A stretch of DNA of 64,000 bases from positions 248,001 to 312,000 of the forward strand of contig KK211221.1 in assembly GCA_000621185.1 (NCBI GenBank), given 5' to 3'. The notes under the pieces were generated by a model. That model worked only from the letters and a program-made list of their open reading frames with translations. It did not search any database and was not told where the DNA came from. Positions 1 through 8,716 of this stretch are shown one piece after another. The position numbers and the translations under genes are program-made. Position 1 is the stretch's first letter. Each line of letters starts with the position of its first letter. Source of the stretch: Franconibacter pulveris DSM 19144 (GTDB lineage Bacteria; Pseudomonadota; Gammaproteobacteria; Enterobacterales; Enterobacteriaceae).

Positions 1-1400
1 GCGGTTAAATGTTCCCGCTCCTCAGCGGCATCGTTATTCACTAAGCTTCGGACCGTGGCGGCGTATTTCTTACCCGCTTCGTCGCCATCCACCAGCACGT
101 GCCATTCAATGCCCATGCGCCTTGCGAATTTGACCAGCGGTTTTAAGCCCGACTGCGCGAATTCAATCACTTTTATCCCTTCGGCATCGAAATGGTGACC
201 ACACTGGCGCGCCAGTTCGTTCATCACCCAGACTTCCGTTTCCCCTTCCACCAGTAGCCAACAGCGGGCGAACAGCGAGGAGGGTCGATTGAAACGAATA
301 TGAAACGCGATGCGGCGGCTATCTTCCGCATTCATACCAGACGGCCCTAACCGCCAGGCGACAACCTTACCGCCGTCGCGCACCAGACGGCAAACTTGCT
401 CGACAGGAGTAAGCGAAAGCAGTTCACCGGAATTAGTCGTGGTCACCTTCTGCAGCGGCAGCAAATTCAGCAAATTCCAGGCGACGGAGAGCATAATCGG
501 GTGCAGCCGCGTCTCGGGGTCTTCCACCAGCAGCAGCGGGCGGGCGTCACGGTCGAGCGCCGCGCTGCCCTTAGCCTGCAACAGCGTTGAAAACAGCCCG
601 AGCAGGATGATTCTGTAAGAGCGCGTCCCGGGACGGTCAATCATGCGGTTGATAAGATCCAGATAACGCCAGCTGCGCTGTTCATCATGAGAACGGCGGC
701 GCATCAGCCGCTGACGCGCCTGCACGCTGCTCTGCTCGGAAAAATAGTGCTCCAACAGTTGCACCATAGCCGAAAGTCCCTGCCGCAGTTGCGAATCGGT
801 CAGGTTTTGCGGATGGGCGACAAGCTCCCGGGCCATAAAATCAAGCTGCCTTGCGGTGGCTTCCACTTCAGGCTGCGAAGGGATGCCATTGTCATGAATA
901 CGGCGCATAAAGCGGGCGTCGCGCAGCCGCAGCACTGGGTTTAACAGCGTCAGCCGATGCGCCAGCTCATCAATATTCTCAAGCCCCAGCTCCTGTCCCT
1001 GCTCATTCAGGAAACTGCGCAGCGTAATGACGGAGCCTTCTTCGGTAAGCCCGCCTTCCAGGCGGTAGAAAATACGCTGATAACCGTCGTCGCTTTTCAC
1101 CCAGACGGCATTCAGCGGCCTGTAGCGTCGCCCCTGGTAATGCCCTGGCGCGCTTTCGCGGAAGGTCAGGATAATATGCAGATGGCGTTCGCGGCCGTTG
1201 ATGTCGCCGGGCGGAAACCAGAAGTCATGGCGGGTAAAAGAATAAAGAGAGGGTTCGGGCGAAAGAATAAGGGTCAATGCGTCAAGCAGGCTCGATTTCC
1301 CCCAGGCATTTTCACCGATCAGCACATTATTGTGTTCAAGCATCAATGAAAGCCGGTTAATACCACGAAAACCGACGATTTCTACCCGCTCAAGAAACAT
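1..1400 (-). CDS. ybjD: OLD-family ATP-dependent endonuclease YbjD (partial, C-terminus off the left edge)
   Basis: Reading leftwards from an ATG at 1400, the frame stays open to the window edge, giving 466 codons of a protein that is about 550 residues in E. coli. The N-terminus (MFLERVEIVGFRGINRL) leads into a Walker A loop, GENAWGKSSLL, typical of SMC/ABC-like ATPases of the OLD family. Near residue 400 a TOPRIM nuclease part begins with LLVEGETEVWV, followed by VDGDEAGKKY, which holds the acidic metal-binding residues. OLD proteins couple an ABC-type ATPase to a TOPRIM nuclease; the cellular role of YbjD itself is not established. It faces away from aqpZ. The identification rests on close similarity to the E. 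coli protein; only about the last 85 residues are missing. Confidence 0.93.
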   Translation of the reverse strand, partial: MFLERVEIVGFRGINRLSLMLEHNNVLIGENAWGKSSLLDALTLILSPEPSLYSFTRHDFWFPPGDINGRERHLHIILTFRESAPGHYQGRRYRPLNAVWVKSDDGYQRIFYRLEGGLTEEGSVITLRSFLNEQGQELGLENIDELAHRLTLLNPVLRLRDARFMRRIHDNGIPSQPEVEATARQLDFMARELVAHPQNLTDSQLRQGLSAMVQLLEHYFSEQSSVQARQRLMRRRSHDEQRSWRYLDLINRMIDRPGTRSYRIILLGLFSTLLQAKGSAALDRDARPLLLVEDPETRLHPIMLSVAWNLLNLLPLQKVTTTNSGELLSLTPVEQVCRLVRDGGKVVAWRLGPSGMNAEDSRRIAFHIRFNRPSSLFARCWLLVEGETEVWVMNELARQCGHHFDAEGIKVIEFAQSGLKPLVKFARRMGIEWHVLVDGDEAGKKYAATVRSLVNNDAAEEREHLT

Positions 1401-1772
1401 AGCCCCTCCAGGTTCTTTTTTCCTCCGTCACGCTACCGGCAGTATAGCGGCTATCCCGAGGGCGAACACACCGGCGGTTTCCACGCTTGCGAAACGCACC
1501 GCAAAAAAAGAATTCTAATGAAAAATAGTGTAGCGAGACCCAGTAATGTTTTCCGACCTTAAAATTAAATAATGGTGATATTTACACAGACCCGGCTTTA
1601 AATTAAGCAAAGTAAATAATGTCTTTTTCTTAAAGTAATTTATTAAAAAAAGCGCATCTGGTTTCTCGTGATAAATATTTCTAGAATGACGCGCTTTTTA
1701 AAGTCCTGCTCGCACGAACAGGAATCTTTTCGCCATATATAAAGTTAGCTATCCATTTACATAGAGGGAATT
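1401..1772. other. Intergenic region between divergent ybjD and aqpZ
   Basis: This 372-base stretch is clearly AT-rich against the flanking genes and has no convincing ORF. It must hold the ybjD and aqpZ promoters. The one structure I can point to is a spaced inverted repeat: TTAAAAAAAGCGC at 1643-1655 and GCGCTTTTTAA at 1691-1701, with about 35 bases between. Read on the + strand it ends in a T-run like an attenuator, but the loop is long and the stem short, so the meaning is uncertain. Confidence 0.5.
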
Positions 1773-2468
1773 ATGCATAAAAAATTAGCGGCCGAATTTT
1801 TCGGTACCTTCTGGCTGGTCTTTGGGGGTTGCGGCAGCGCGGTGCTGGCGGCAGGCTTCCCTGAACTGGGAATTGGTTTCGTCGGCGTCTCGCTGGCGTT
1901 CGGTTTAACCGTTCTTACTATGGCTTATGCCGTGGGCCATATTTCCGGCGGTCATTTTAACCCGGCCGTTACGCTGGGCCTGTGGGCTGGCGGACGTTTT
2001 CCCGCAAAAGATATCGTAAGTTATATCGTGGCACAGGTTATCGGCGGTATCGTCGCCGCGGCGGCGCTTTATGCTATCGCCAGCGGCAATATGGGATTTG
2101 ATGCGGCGGCCAGCGGCTTCGCCTCTAACGGGTACGGCGAACATTCGCCGGACGGCTATTCCCTGCTCTCCGCCGCATTAATCGAAATTATCCTCACCTG
2201 CTTCTTCCTGTTAATTATTCACGGCGCAACGGACAAAAACGCCGCGGCGGGTTTTGCCCCCATCGCGATTGGCCTGGCGCTGACATTAATTCATCTCATC
2301 AGCATTCCGGTAACCAATACTTCCGTGAACCCGGCTCGCAGCACCGCTGTGGCGATTTTCCAGGGCGACTGGGCATTGCAGCAGCTTTGGTTATTCTGGT
2401 TGATGCCGATTATCGGCGGCGTACTTGGCGGTTTTATCTATCGCACGCTGCTGGAAAAACGCAGTTAA
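1773..2468 (+). CDS. aqpZ: Aquaporin Z, water channel
   Basis: This is a 231-residue inner-membrane major intrinsic protein, the normal AqpZ length, that conducts water across the cytoplasmic membrane during osmotic change. Both signature NPA loops are present: [10 protein letters not shown] near residue 63 and [10 protein letters not shown] near residue 187, the latter with the Arg of the selectivity filter directly after NPA. Six hydrophobic segments fit the two-fold repeated aquaporin topology. The start ATG follows AGAGGGAATT. In E. coli lysO lies between aqpZ and hcp; here only 188 bases separate them, so lysO is missing at this site. Confidence 0.97.
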   Translation: MHKKLAAEFFGTFWLVFGGCGSAVLAAGFPELGIGFVGVSLAFGLTVLTMAYAVGHISGGHFNPAVTLGLWAGGRFPAKDIVSYIVAQVIGGIVAAAALYAIASGNMGFDAAASGFASNGYGEHSPDGYSLLSAALIEIILTCFFLLIIHGATDKNAAAGFAPIAIGLALTLIHLISIPVTNTSVNPARSTAVAIFQGDWALQQLWLFWLMPIIGGVLGGFIYRTLLEKRS

Positions 2469-2475
2469 TCTTTTT

Positions 2476-2509
2476 AGGCCTGAAAGCCTTCGGGCCTGTT
2501 ACGTTTTTT
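2476..2509 (+). terminator. Probable terminator of aqpZ
   Basis: Eight bases after the aqpZ stop there is a hairpin with stem AGGCCTGAA / TTCGGGCCT (one G-U pair) and loop AGCC, followed after six bases by a run of six T. The displaced T-run makes it less certain than a textbook terminator. Confidence 0.45.
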
Positions 2510-2520
2510 CCTGCTACCTC

Positions 2521-2546
2521 TTTGGCGGTAGCCTTCTACCGCCAAA
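2521..2546. repeat. Perfect inverted repeat upstream of the hcp promoter
   Basis: TTTGGCGGTAG (2521-2531) and CTACCGCCAAA (2536-2546) are exact reverse complements with a 4-base loop. No T-run follows on the + strand. It could be a second terminator hairpin for aqpZ or a protein site; it directly abuts the candidate FNR box of hcp. Confidence 0.6.
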
Positions 2547-2547
2547 A

Positions 2548-2561
2548 TTGCGCTAAATCAA
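2548..2561 (+). promoter_or_regulatory. Candidate FNR box of hcp-hcr
   Basis: TTGCG-CTAA-ATCAA matches the FNR consensus TTGAT-N4-ATCAA at 8 of 10 positions. Its centre lies about 102 bases before the hcp start. As I recall, the E. coli hcp transcript starts about 30 bases before the ATG with an FNR site near -72.5; the distance here would fit exactly that geometry. This is consistent with anaerobic activation of hcp, but untested. Confidence 0.5.
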
Positions 2562-2619
2562 TCTCCCTGCAAGTTGCCTCAGAAAGCGCTTTTCTCCCTG
2601 TTACGACACGCCTAACCTT

Positions 2620-2642
2620 AAACATGCATATTAAATATAACT
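2620..2642 (+). promoter_or_regulatory. Candidate NsrR operator of hcp-hcr
   Basis: The 23 bases AAACATGCATA-T-TAAATATAACT form an imperfect 11-1-11 dyad like the NsrR consensus (arms close to AANATGCATTT). It sits 15-37 bases before the hcp ATG, over the expected transcription start, where an NO-sensing repressor would block transcription. The right arm is degenerate, so this is a moderate call. Confidence 0.4.
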
Positions 2643-2656
2643 TTAAGGTGTGAACC

Positions 2657-4309
2657 ATGTTTTGCGTGCAATGTGAACAAACCATACGTACTCCGGCAGG
2701 CAACGGCTGCGCTTATGCGCAGGGCGTCTGTGGGAAAACCGCCCAGACTTCCGACTTACAGGATCTGCTTATCGCCGCCCTGCAGGGGCTGTCGGCGTGG
2801 GCGGTAAAAGCGCGGGAGCTTGGCCTCATCGATCATCACGTGGACAGCTTCGCGCCGCGTGCTTTCTTCTCTACCCTGACCAACGTTAACTTCGATTCGC
2901 CGCGTATCGTCGGCTATGCTCGCGAAGCGATCGCCCTGCGCGAAGCGCTAAAACAGCAGTGTCTGGAACTGGACGCAAGCGCCCGGGTGGCGAACCCGAT
3001 GGCGGAAGTCCAGCTTATCAGCGACGATCTGGGCGAGCTTCAGCGCCAGGCGGCGGCATTCGCGCCAAACATCGATAAAGCGGTCATTGGCGAAAACATT
3101 CTCGGCCTGCGCCTGCTCTGCCTGTACGGTCTGAAAGGCGCGGCGGCCTATATGGAACACGCGCATGTGCTCGGCCAGTACGACAACGACATCTACGGCC
3201 AGTACCACAAAATCATGGCGTGGCTTGGCACCTGGCCTGCGGAGATGAACGCGCTGCTGGAATGCGCGATGGAAATCGGCCAGATGAACTTTAAAGTGAT
3301 GAGCATCCTGGACGCGGGCGAAACCGGCAAATATGGTCACCCGACCCCGACGCAGGTGAACGTGAAAGCGGTCGCGGGCAAATGTATTCTGATCTCCGGG
3401 CACGATCTGAAAGATCTTTATAATCTGCTGGAGCAGACCGAAGGCACCGGCGTTAATGTTTACACGCACGGCGAAATGCTGCCTGCGCATGGCTATCCGG
3501 AACTGCGCAAGTTTAAGCACCTGGTCGGCAACTACGGCAGCGGCTGGCAGAACCAGCAGGTAGAATTCGCCCGCTTCCCGGGCCCGATTGTGATGACTTC
3601 CAACTGCATTATCGACCCGACCGTCGGCAGCTACGATGACCGTATCTGGACCCGCAGCATCGTCGGCTGGCCGGGCGTGAGCCATTTAGAAGGCGACAAC
3701 TTCGCGCCGGTGATTGCCCAGGCCCAGCAGATGGCGGGCTTCCCGTATTCTGAGATTGAACACCTGATTACCGTTGGTTTTGGCCGTCAGACGCTGCTCG
3801 GCGCCGCCGACACGCTGATTGACCTGGTAAGCCGTGAAAAGCTGCGCCACATCTTCCTCGTTGGCGGCTGCGACGGCGCGCGCGGCGAACGCAGCTACTT
3901 TACCGACTTCGCCGCCAGCGTGCCGCAGGATTGCCTTATCCTGACGCTTGCCTGCGGTAAGTACCGCTTTAACAAGCTCGATTTCGGCGATATTGAAGGG
4001 CTGCCGCGTCTGGTGGACGCAGGCCAGTGTAACGATGCTTATTCAGCCATTATTCTCGCCGTGACGCTTGCGGAAAAACTGGGCTGCGGCGTGAACGACC
4101 TGCCGCTTTCGCTGGTGCTCTCCTGGTTTGAACAAAAGGCCATCGTTATTCTGCTGACGCTGCTGTCGCTTGGCGTAACGAATATCGTCACCGGACCTAC
4201 CGCGCCAGGCTTCCTGACGCCGGACCTGCTGGCGGTGCTGAATGAGAAGTTTGGCCTGCGCTCGGTCACGACCGTAGAGCAGGATATGCGCGAGCTGCTG
4301 GGCGCGTAA
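2657..4309 (+). CDS. hcp: Hybrid cluster protein (hydroxylamine reductase / protein S-nitrosylase)
   Basis: The 550-residue protein has the E. coli length and is nearly identical in sequence to the E. coli protein along its whole length. The N-terminal cysteine pattern C3-x2-C6-x11-C18-x6-C25 binds the simple Fe-S cluster of the facultative-anaerobe type. Later conserved segments such as [13 protein letters not shown] and [11 protein letters not shown] supply ligands of the hybrid Fe-S-O cluster. Hcp reduces NO and hydroxylamine and is linked to protein S-nitrosylation under anaerobic nitrosative stress; it is cytoplasmic and is reduced by Hcr. AAGGTG precedes the ATG. The hcr gene begins 12 bases after its stop, so the two form an operon. 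Confidence 0.98.
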   Translation: MFCVQCEQTIRTPAGNGCAYAQGVCGKTAQTSDLQDLLIAALQGLSAWAVKARELGLIDHHVDSFAPRAFFSTLTNVNFDSPRIVGYAREAIALREALKQQCLELDASARVANPMAEVQLISDDLGELQRQAAAFAPNIDKAVIGENILGLRLLCLYGLKGAAAYMEHAHVLGQYDNDIYGQYHKIMAWLGTWPAEMNALLECAMEIGQMNFKVMSILDAGETGKYGHPTPTQVNVKAVAGKCILISGHDLKDLYNLLEQTEGTGVNVYTHGEMLPAHGYPELRKFKHLVGNYGSGWQNQQVEFARFPGPIVMTSNCIIDPTVGSYDDRIWTRSIVGWPGVSHLEGDNFAPVIAQAQQMAGFPYSEIEHLITVGFGRQTLLGAADTLIDLVSREKLRHIFLVGGCDGARGERSYFTDFAASVPQDCLILTLACGKYRFNKLDFGDIEGLPRLVDAGQCNDAYSAIILAVTLAEKLGCGVNDLPLSLVLSWFEQKAIVILLTLLSLGVTNIVTGPTAPGFLTPDLLAVLNEKFGLRSVTTVEQDMRELLGA

Positions 4310-4321
4310 GGAGAAAATACG

Positions 4322-5290
4322 ATGACGATGCCGACTCCTCAATGCCCCTGGCGCATGCAGGTGCACCATATTCGCCAGGAGACGCCCGACGTCTGGACGC
4401 TGTCGCTGCTGTGCCACGATTTTTACCCTTACCAGGCCGGTCAGTATGCGCTGGTGAGCATTCGCAACCGTGCGGACGTGCTGCGCGCTTATACAATATC
4501 GTCCACGCCTGGGGTAAGCCCGTTTATTACGCTGACGGTGCGCCGCATTCATGAAGGCGAAGGCTCCAACTGGCTGACGCGGGAAGTGAAGCGCGGCGAT
4601 TACCTGTGGCTTTCTGACGCGCAGGGGGAGTTTATCTGCGCCGATAAAGCGACCGAGTGTTTTCTGCTGCTGGCGGGCGGCTGCGGCGTAACGCCGATTA
4701 TGTCGATGCGCCGCTGGCTGGCGAAATATCGTCCGCAAGCTGACGTCCGGGTGATTTACAACGTGCGTACGCCGCAGGATGTGATTTTCGCTGAAGAATG
4801 GCGGGATTACCCGGTCACGCTGATTGCGGAAAGCGCAGGCGTGCCCGGCTTTACCGAAGGACGGCTGACCCGCGAAATACTGCAGCAGGTGCCGGATCTT
4901 GCTGCCCGTACGGTGATGACCTGCGGCCCGGCGCCCTATATGGCGTTCATCGAGCAGGAAGTGAAAGCGCTCGGCGTCACGCGCTTTTATAAAGAGAAGT
5001 TCTTTACGCCGGTTGCCGAGGCCGCCGCCAGCGGGCTTAAGTTCACGACAATTACGCCTGCCCGCGAGTTTTACGGCCCGGTCGGCACGACGCTGCTTGA
5101 AGCGATGGAAAGCAATAAGGTGCCGGTGAATGCCGCCTGCCGCGCCGGCGTTTGCGGCTGCTGCAAAACCCGGGTGCTTTCCGGCGAGTACAGCGTGACG
5201 AGCACGATGACGCTGACCGAGGCGGAAATGGCTGAAGGGTATGTGCTGGCCTGCTCCTGCCACCCTGAGAGCGATCTGGTGCTGGCCTGA
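4322..5290 (+). CDS. hcr: NADH oxidoreductase Hcr, electron donor of Hcp
   Basis: At 322 residues it has the expected three modules: an FAD-binding domain with the RAYTIS flavin motif near residue 57, an NAD-binding domain with LLAGGCGVTPIMSM near residue 115, and a C-terminal plant-type ferredoxin domain with CRAGVCGCCKTRVLSG, which gives the C-x4-C-x2-C ligands, and a final Cys (CSCH) near residue 313. It passes electrons from NADH to Hcp. A good AAGGAG lies 8 bases before the ATG, overlapping the end of hcp, which supports co-transcription. Confidence 0.97.
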   Translation: MTMPTPQCPWRMQVHHIRQETPDVWTLSLLCHDFYPYQAGQYALVSIRNRADVLRAYTISSTPGVSPFITLTVRRIHEGEGSNWLTREVKRGDYLWLSDAQGEFICADKATECFLLLAGGCGVTPIMSMRRWLAKYRPQADVRVIYNVRTPQDVIFAEEWRDYPVTLIAESAGVPGFTEGRLTREILQQVPDLAARTVMTCGPAPYMAFIEQEVKALGVTRFYKEKFFTPVAEAAASGLKFTTITPAREFYGPVGTTLLEAMESNKVPVNAACRAGVCGCCKTRVLSGEYSVTSTMTLTEAEMAEGYVLACSCHPESDLVLA

Positions 5291-5353
5291 GGTTTAGCGC
5301 TTATGGCGAGTGGCGCTGACGTTTACTCACCAGCCCCGCAACGATGAGAAAAT

Positions 5354-5380
5354 AAAGGCTCCTTACGGAGCCTTTTCTTT
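5354..5380. terminator. Bidirectional terminator between hcr and the DoxX gene
   Basis: Stem AAAGGCTCC / GGAGCCTTT with loop TTAC, followed by TTCTTT on the + strand and preceded by an A-rich run, so it can end transcription from both convergent genes. The DoxX gene's stop codon lies at its right edge. Confidence 0.85.
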
Positions 5381-5810
5381 ACCGCCAGCCAGAATTCCCC
5401 GCCAGCGAATACCGCCCTGCCCCCAGGCAGGCCACCGCCAGCGCGCCGATAAAGAAATAGACAATGTTCTCTATCGCCCAGGCGCCGGTTTTATCCAGCA
5501 TCCAGGTTTTATCAAACCCCACCAGCAGCCAGGCGACAATCATGGTGAACGCCACCAGCAACGCCGCCGGGCGGGTCAGAATTCCCAGCACAATCAGCAG
5601 CGGGGCCGCCACCTCGCCTGCCAGCGTGCCATAAGCGATAAATTCCGGTAGCCCGTGCGCCGCCAGCAAACTCTGTATGCCGTCTACTCCGTCAAACAAC
5701 TTATGCAGCCCGTGAAACAGCATTAACCCGCCTACCGCCAGGCGCAGCAGCAGTTTTCCGGCATCGTTCTTATCCATGGCCCGGTTAAAGGCCGTGAGTG
5801 CTGAAGTCAT
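5379..5810 (-). CDS. DoxX-family inner-membrane protein
   Basis: A 143-residue protein with four hydrophobic helices. The N-terminal stretch LLLRLAVGGLMLFHGLHKLF carries the GLMLFHG-x-HKLF signature of the DoxX/SURF4-like family, followed by GLPEFIAYGTLAGEVAAPLLIVLG. Members are small quinone-interacting or redox-linked membrane proteins, but no specific reaction can be assigned. I prefer the ATG at 5810 because AGGGGG lies just upstream; an in-frame ATG at 5828 would add six residues. K-12 has hcr directly beside poxB, so this gene is an insertion relative to that order. It diverges from poxB, another membrane-quinone enzyme. Confidence 0.85.
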   Translation of the reverse strand: MTSALTAFNRAMDKNDAGKLLLRLAVGGLMLFHGLHKLFDGVDGIQSLLAAHGLPEFIAYGTLAGEVAAPLLIVLGILTRPAALLVAFTMIVAWLLVGFDKTWMLDKTGAWAIENIVYFFIGALAVACLGAGRYSLAGNSGWR

Positions 5811-5949
5811 GTTTCCCCCTGATTTCATTCATCATTATTTTATTAACGGCTACGGTTAAACCTTACAGAAATTAAGGCTTTTCATCCGGGGTTGCCAGCG
5901 AAATGAACTAAGCTTTCAGGCGGTATCACATTCACTTCAGGGAGTAACG

Positions 5950-7668
5950 ATGAAACAGACAGTGGCTGCATACATTGCAAAAACGCTTGAACAGGCAGGT
6001 GTAAAACGCATCTGGGGGGTGACCGGCGACTCGCTGAACGGCTTAAGCGACAGCCTTAACCGTATGAAAACTATCGAATGGATGTCTACGCGCCATGAAG
6101 AGGTGGCGGCTTTCGCCGCTGGCGCCGAAGCGCAGTTGACGGGCGAGCTGGCGGTTTGCGCTGGCTCCTGCGGCCCTGGCAACCTGCATTTAATCAACGG
6201 CCTGTTCGACTGCCAGCGCAACCATGTGCCGGTGCTGGCTATCGCCGCCCATATTCCTTCCAGCGAAATCGGCAGCGGCTATTTCCAGGAGACGCACCCG
6301 CAGGAGCTATTCCGTGAATGCAGCCATTACTGTGAACTGGTGAGCACGCCGGAACAGATCCCCCAGGTGCTCGCTATCGCCATGCGCAAAGCGATTATCA
6401 ACCGGGGCGTGTCCGTTGTGGTATTACCCGGGGATATCGCGCTGCGCCCCGCGCCGGAAGGCGCGAGCACCCACTGGTACAGCGCGCCGCAGCCGGTTAT
6501 CACGCCGCAAGAGGCTGAACTTAAGAAGCTCGCGCAGCTGCTGCGCTATTCCAGCAATATCGCGCTGATGTGCGGCAGCGGCTGCGCTGGCGCCCATGAA
6601 GAGTTGGTGCAGTTCGCCGCAACGCTCAAAGCGCCCATTGTGCACGCCCTGCGCGGTAAAGAGCATGTCGAGTATGACAACCCTTACGATGTCGGCATGA
6701 CCGGGCTTATCGGCTTCTCATCCGGCTTTCACACCATGATGAACGCCGACACGCTGGTGCTGCTCGGCACGCAGTTCCCCTATCGCGCCTTCTACCCCAC
6801 GGATGCGAAAATCATCCAGATAGACATCAACCCCGGCAGCATCGGCGCCCACAGTAAGGTGGACATGGCGCTGGTGGGGGATGTGAAAGCCACGCTGCAG
6901 GCGCTGCTGCCGTTGCTTGAAGAGAAAACCGATCGCAGTTTTCTCGACAAAGCGCTGGAGGATTACCGCAAGGCGCGTGAAGGGCTTGACGATCTGGCGA
7001 AGCCGGGCGACAAAGCGATTCATCCGCAATATCTGGCGCAGCAGATAAGCCATTACGCGGCGGACGACGCCATTTTTACCTGCGATGTCGGCACGCCCAC
7101 CGTCTGGGCCGCACGCTACCTGAAAATGAACGGCAAACGCCGCCTGCTCGGCTCGTTTAACCACGGCTCCATGGCCAACGCCATGCCGCAGTCTATCGGC
7201 GCCCAGGCCGCCGCGCCGGGCCGCCAGGTGGTCGCCATGTGCGGCGACGGCGGCTTCAGCATGCTGATGGGCGATTTCCTCACCCTCGCGCAGCTCAATC
7301 TGCCGGTGAAGATCGTAGTGTTTAATAACAGCGTGCTCGGCTTTGTCGCGATGGAGATGAAGGCGGGCGGCTACCTGACGGACGGCACCGAACTGCACAG
7401 CACCCACTTTGCGCGCATCGCCGAGGCATGCGGCATAACAGGCATTCGCGTAGAGAAAGCCGCGGAAGTGGACGAAGCCTTGCAGCGCGCTTTTTCCATC
7501 GACGGCCCCGTTCTGGTCGATGTGGTGGTCGCGAAAGAGGAGCTGGCGATGCCGCCGCAGATCAAACTGGAGCAGGCCAAAGGCTTCAGCCTTTATATGC
7601 TGCGCGCCATTATTAACGGTCGCGGCGACGAAGTTATCGAACTGGCGAAAACCAACTGGTTCCGGTAA
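5950..7668 (+). CDS. poxB: Pyruvate dehydrogenase (quinone), pyruvate oxidase
   Basis: A 572-residue ThDP- and FAD-dependent enzyme that oxidatively decarboxylates pyruvate to acetate and CO2, giving electrons to ubiquinone at the inner membrane. The N-terminal pyrimidine domain has [16 protein letters not shown] with the catalytic Glu; the middle domain binds FAD; the C-terminal pyrophosphate domain has [16 protein letters not shown] followed by VVFNNS, the GDG-NN Mg-ThDP motif. The C-terminal tail (residues about 550-572) is the lipid-activated membrane-binding peptide. In E. coli it is sigmaS-dependent and serves stationary phase. AGGGAG precedes the ATG. ltaE starts 37 bases after the stop. 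Confidence 0.98.
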   Translation: MKQTVAAYIAKTLEQAGVKRIWGVTGDSLNGLSDSLNRMKTIEWMSTRHEEVAAFAAGAEAQLTGELAVCAGSCGPGNLHLINGLFDCQRNHVPVLAIAAHIPSSEIGSGYFQETHPQELFRECSHYCELVSTPEQIPQVLAIAMRKAIINRGVSVVVLPGDIALRPAPEGASTHWYSAPQPVITPQEAELKKLAQLLRYSSNIALMCGSGCAGAHEELVQFAATLKAPIVHALRGKEHVEYDNPYDVGMTGLIGFSSGFHTMMNADTLVLLGTQFPYRAFYPTDAKIIQIDINPGSIGAHSKVDMALVGDVKATLQALLPLLEEKTDRSFLDKALEDYRKAREGLDDLAKPGDKAIHPQYLAQQISHYAADDAIFTCDVGTPTVWAARYLKMNGKRRLLGSFNHGSMANAMPQSIGAQAAAPGRQVVAMCGDGGFSMLMGDFLTLAQLNLPVKIVVFNNSVLGFVAMEMKAGGYLTDGTELHSTHFARIAEACGITGIRVEKAAEVDEALQRAFSIDGPVLVDVVVAKEELAMPPQIKLEQAKGFSLYMLRAIINGRGDEVIELAKTNWFR

Positions 7669-7705
7669 AAAAGAGGCATCTCCCTTCCCTGAAAAAGGAA
7701 ATGCC

Positions 7706-8707
7706 GTGATTGATTTACGCAGCGATACCGTCACCCGCCCGGGCCGCGCCATGCTGGAGCGCATGCTGGCCGCCCCGGTCGGGGACGACGTTTATGGCGA
7801 CGATCCTACCGTTAATGAACTTCAGAATTATGCCGCACGCTTAAGCGGAAAAGAGGCGGCGCTGTTTCTGCCTACTGGCACCCAGGCCAATCTGGTGGCG
7901 TTGCTGAGCCACTGCGAGCGCGGCGAAGAGTATATCGTCGGCCAGCTTGCCCATAATTACCTGTATGAAGCCGGCGGCGCGGCGGTGCTCGGCAGCATCC
8001 AGCCGCAGCCTATTGAGGCCGATCCGGACGGCACGCTGCCGCTTGATAAAGTGGCGATGAAAATCAAGCCGGACGATATTCACTTCGCCCGCACGAGGCT
8101 TTTAAGCCTTGAAAATACTCACAACGGTAAAGTGCTGCCGCGCGACTACCTGAAGCAGGCATGGGAATTCACCCGCGAGCGCAACCTGGCGCTGCACGTC
8201 GATGGCGCGCGTATTTTCAACGCGGTGGTGGATTACGGCAGCACGCTGGAAGAAGTGACCCGCTACTGCGACACTTTTACTATCTGTTTGTCAAAAGGGC
8301 TCGGCGCGCCGGTGGGCTCGCTATTGCTCGGTAACCGCGACTACATCAAGCGCGCGACCCGCTGGCGCAAAATGACCGGCGGCGGCATGCGCCAGGCGGG
8401 CATTCTGGCGGCGGCAGGCCTCTATGCGCTGGAGCATAACGTGGCGCGCCTGAAAGAAGACCATGACAACGCCGCCTGGCTTGCCGGCGCGCTGCGCGAA
8501 GCGGGCGCCGATGTCCGTCGTCAGGATACAAACATGCTTTTCGTGCGCGTCCCGCAAGAGCGCGTGGCGGAGCTGGGCGAGTATATGAAGGCGCATGACG
8601 TGCTCATCAGTGCGGCACCCGTCACCCGCCTCGTAACCCATCTGGACATTAACCGGGACCAGCTCGGCGAAGTGGTCCGCCTCTGGCAGGCTTTTTTCAG
8701 CCGCTAA
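7706..8707 (+). CDS. ltaE: Low-specificity L-threonine aldolase
   Basis: A PLP enzyme of 333 residues that cleaves L-threonine and L-allo-threonine to glycine and acetaldehyde. It starts (GTG) with MIDLRSDTVTRPGRAML, the hallmark of the family. LHVDGARIFNA contains the Asp that contacts the PLP nitrogen, and FTICLSKGLGAPVGS contains the Schiff-base lysine. I chose the GTG at 7706 because it restores the exact E. coli N-terminus and follows AAAGGAA; the frame is open farther upstream inside poxB, but that part is not conserved. It lies in a probable poxB-ltaE-ybjT operon. Confidence 0.96.
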   Translation: MIDLRSDTVTRPGRAMLERMLAAPVGDDVYGDDPTVNELQNYAARLSGKEAALFLPTGTQANLVALLSHCERGEEYIVGQLAHNYLYEAGGAAVLGSIQPQPIEADPDGTLPLDKVAMKIKPDDIHFARTRLLSLENTHNGKVLPRDYLKQAWEFTRERNLALHVDGARIFNAVVDYGSTLEEVTRYCDTFTICLSKGLGAPVGSLLLGNRDYIKRATRWRKMTGGGMRQAGILAAAGLYALEHNVARLKEDHDNAAWLAGALREAGADVRRQDTNMLFVRVPQERVAELGEYMKAHDVLISAAPVTRLVTHLDINRDQLGEVVRLWQAFFSR

Positions 8708-8716
8708 GGAAACGCT

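Noticed and set aside
4043-5263. A 406-codon minus-strand frame opposite hcp-hcr
   Set aside because: Arg/His/Ala-rich shadow of two well-identified genes.
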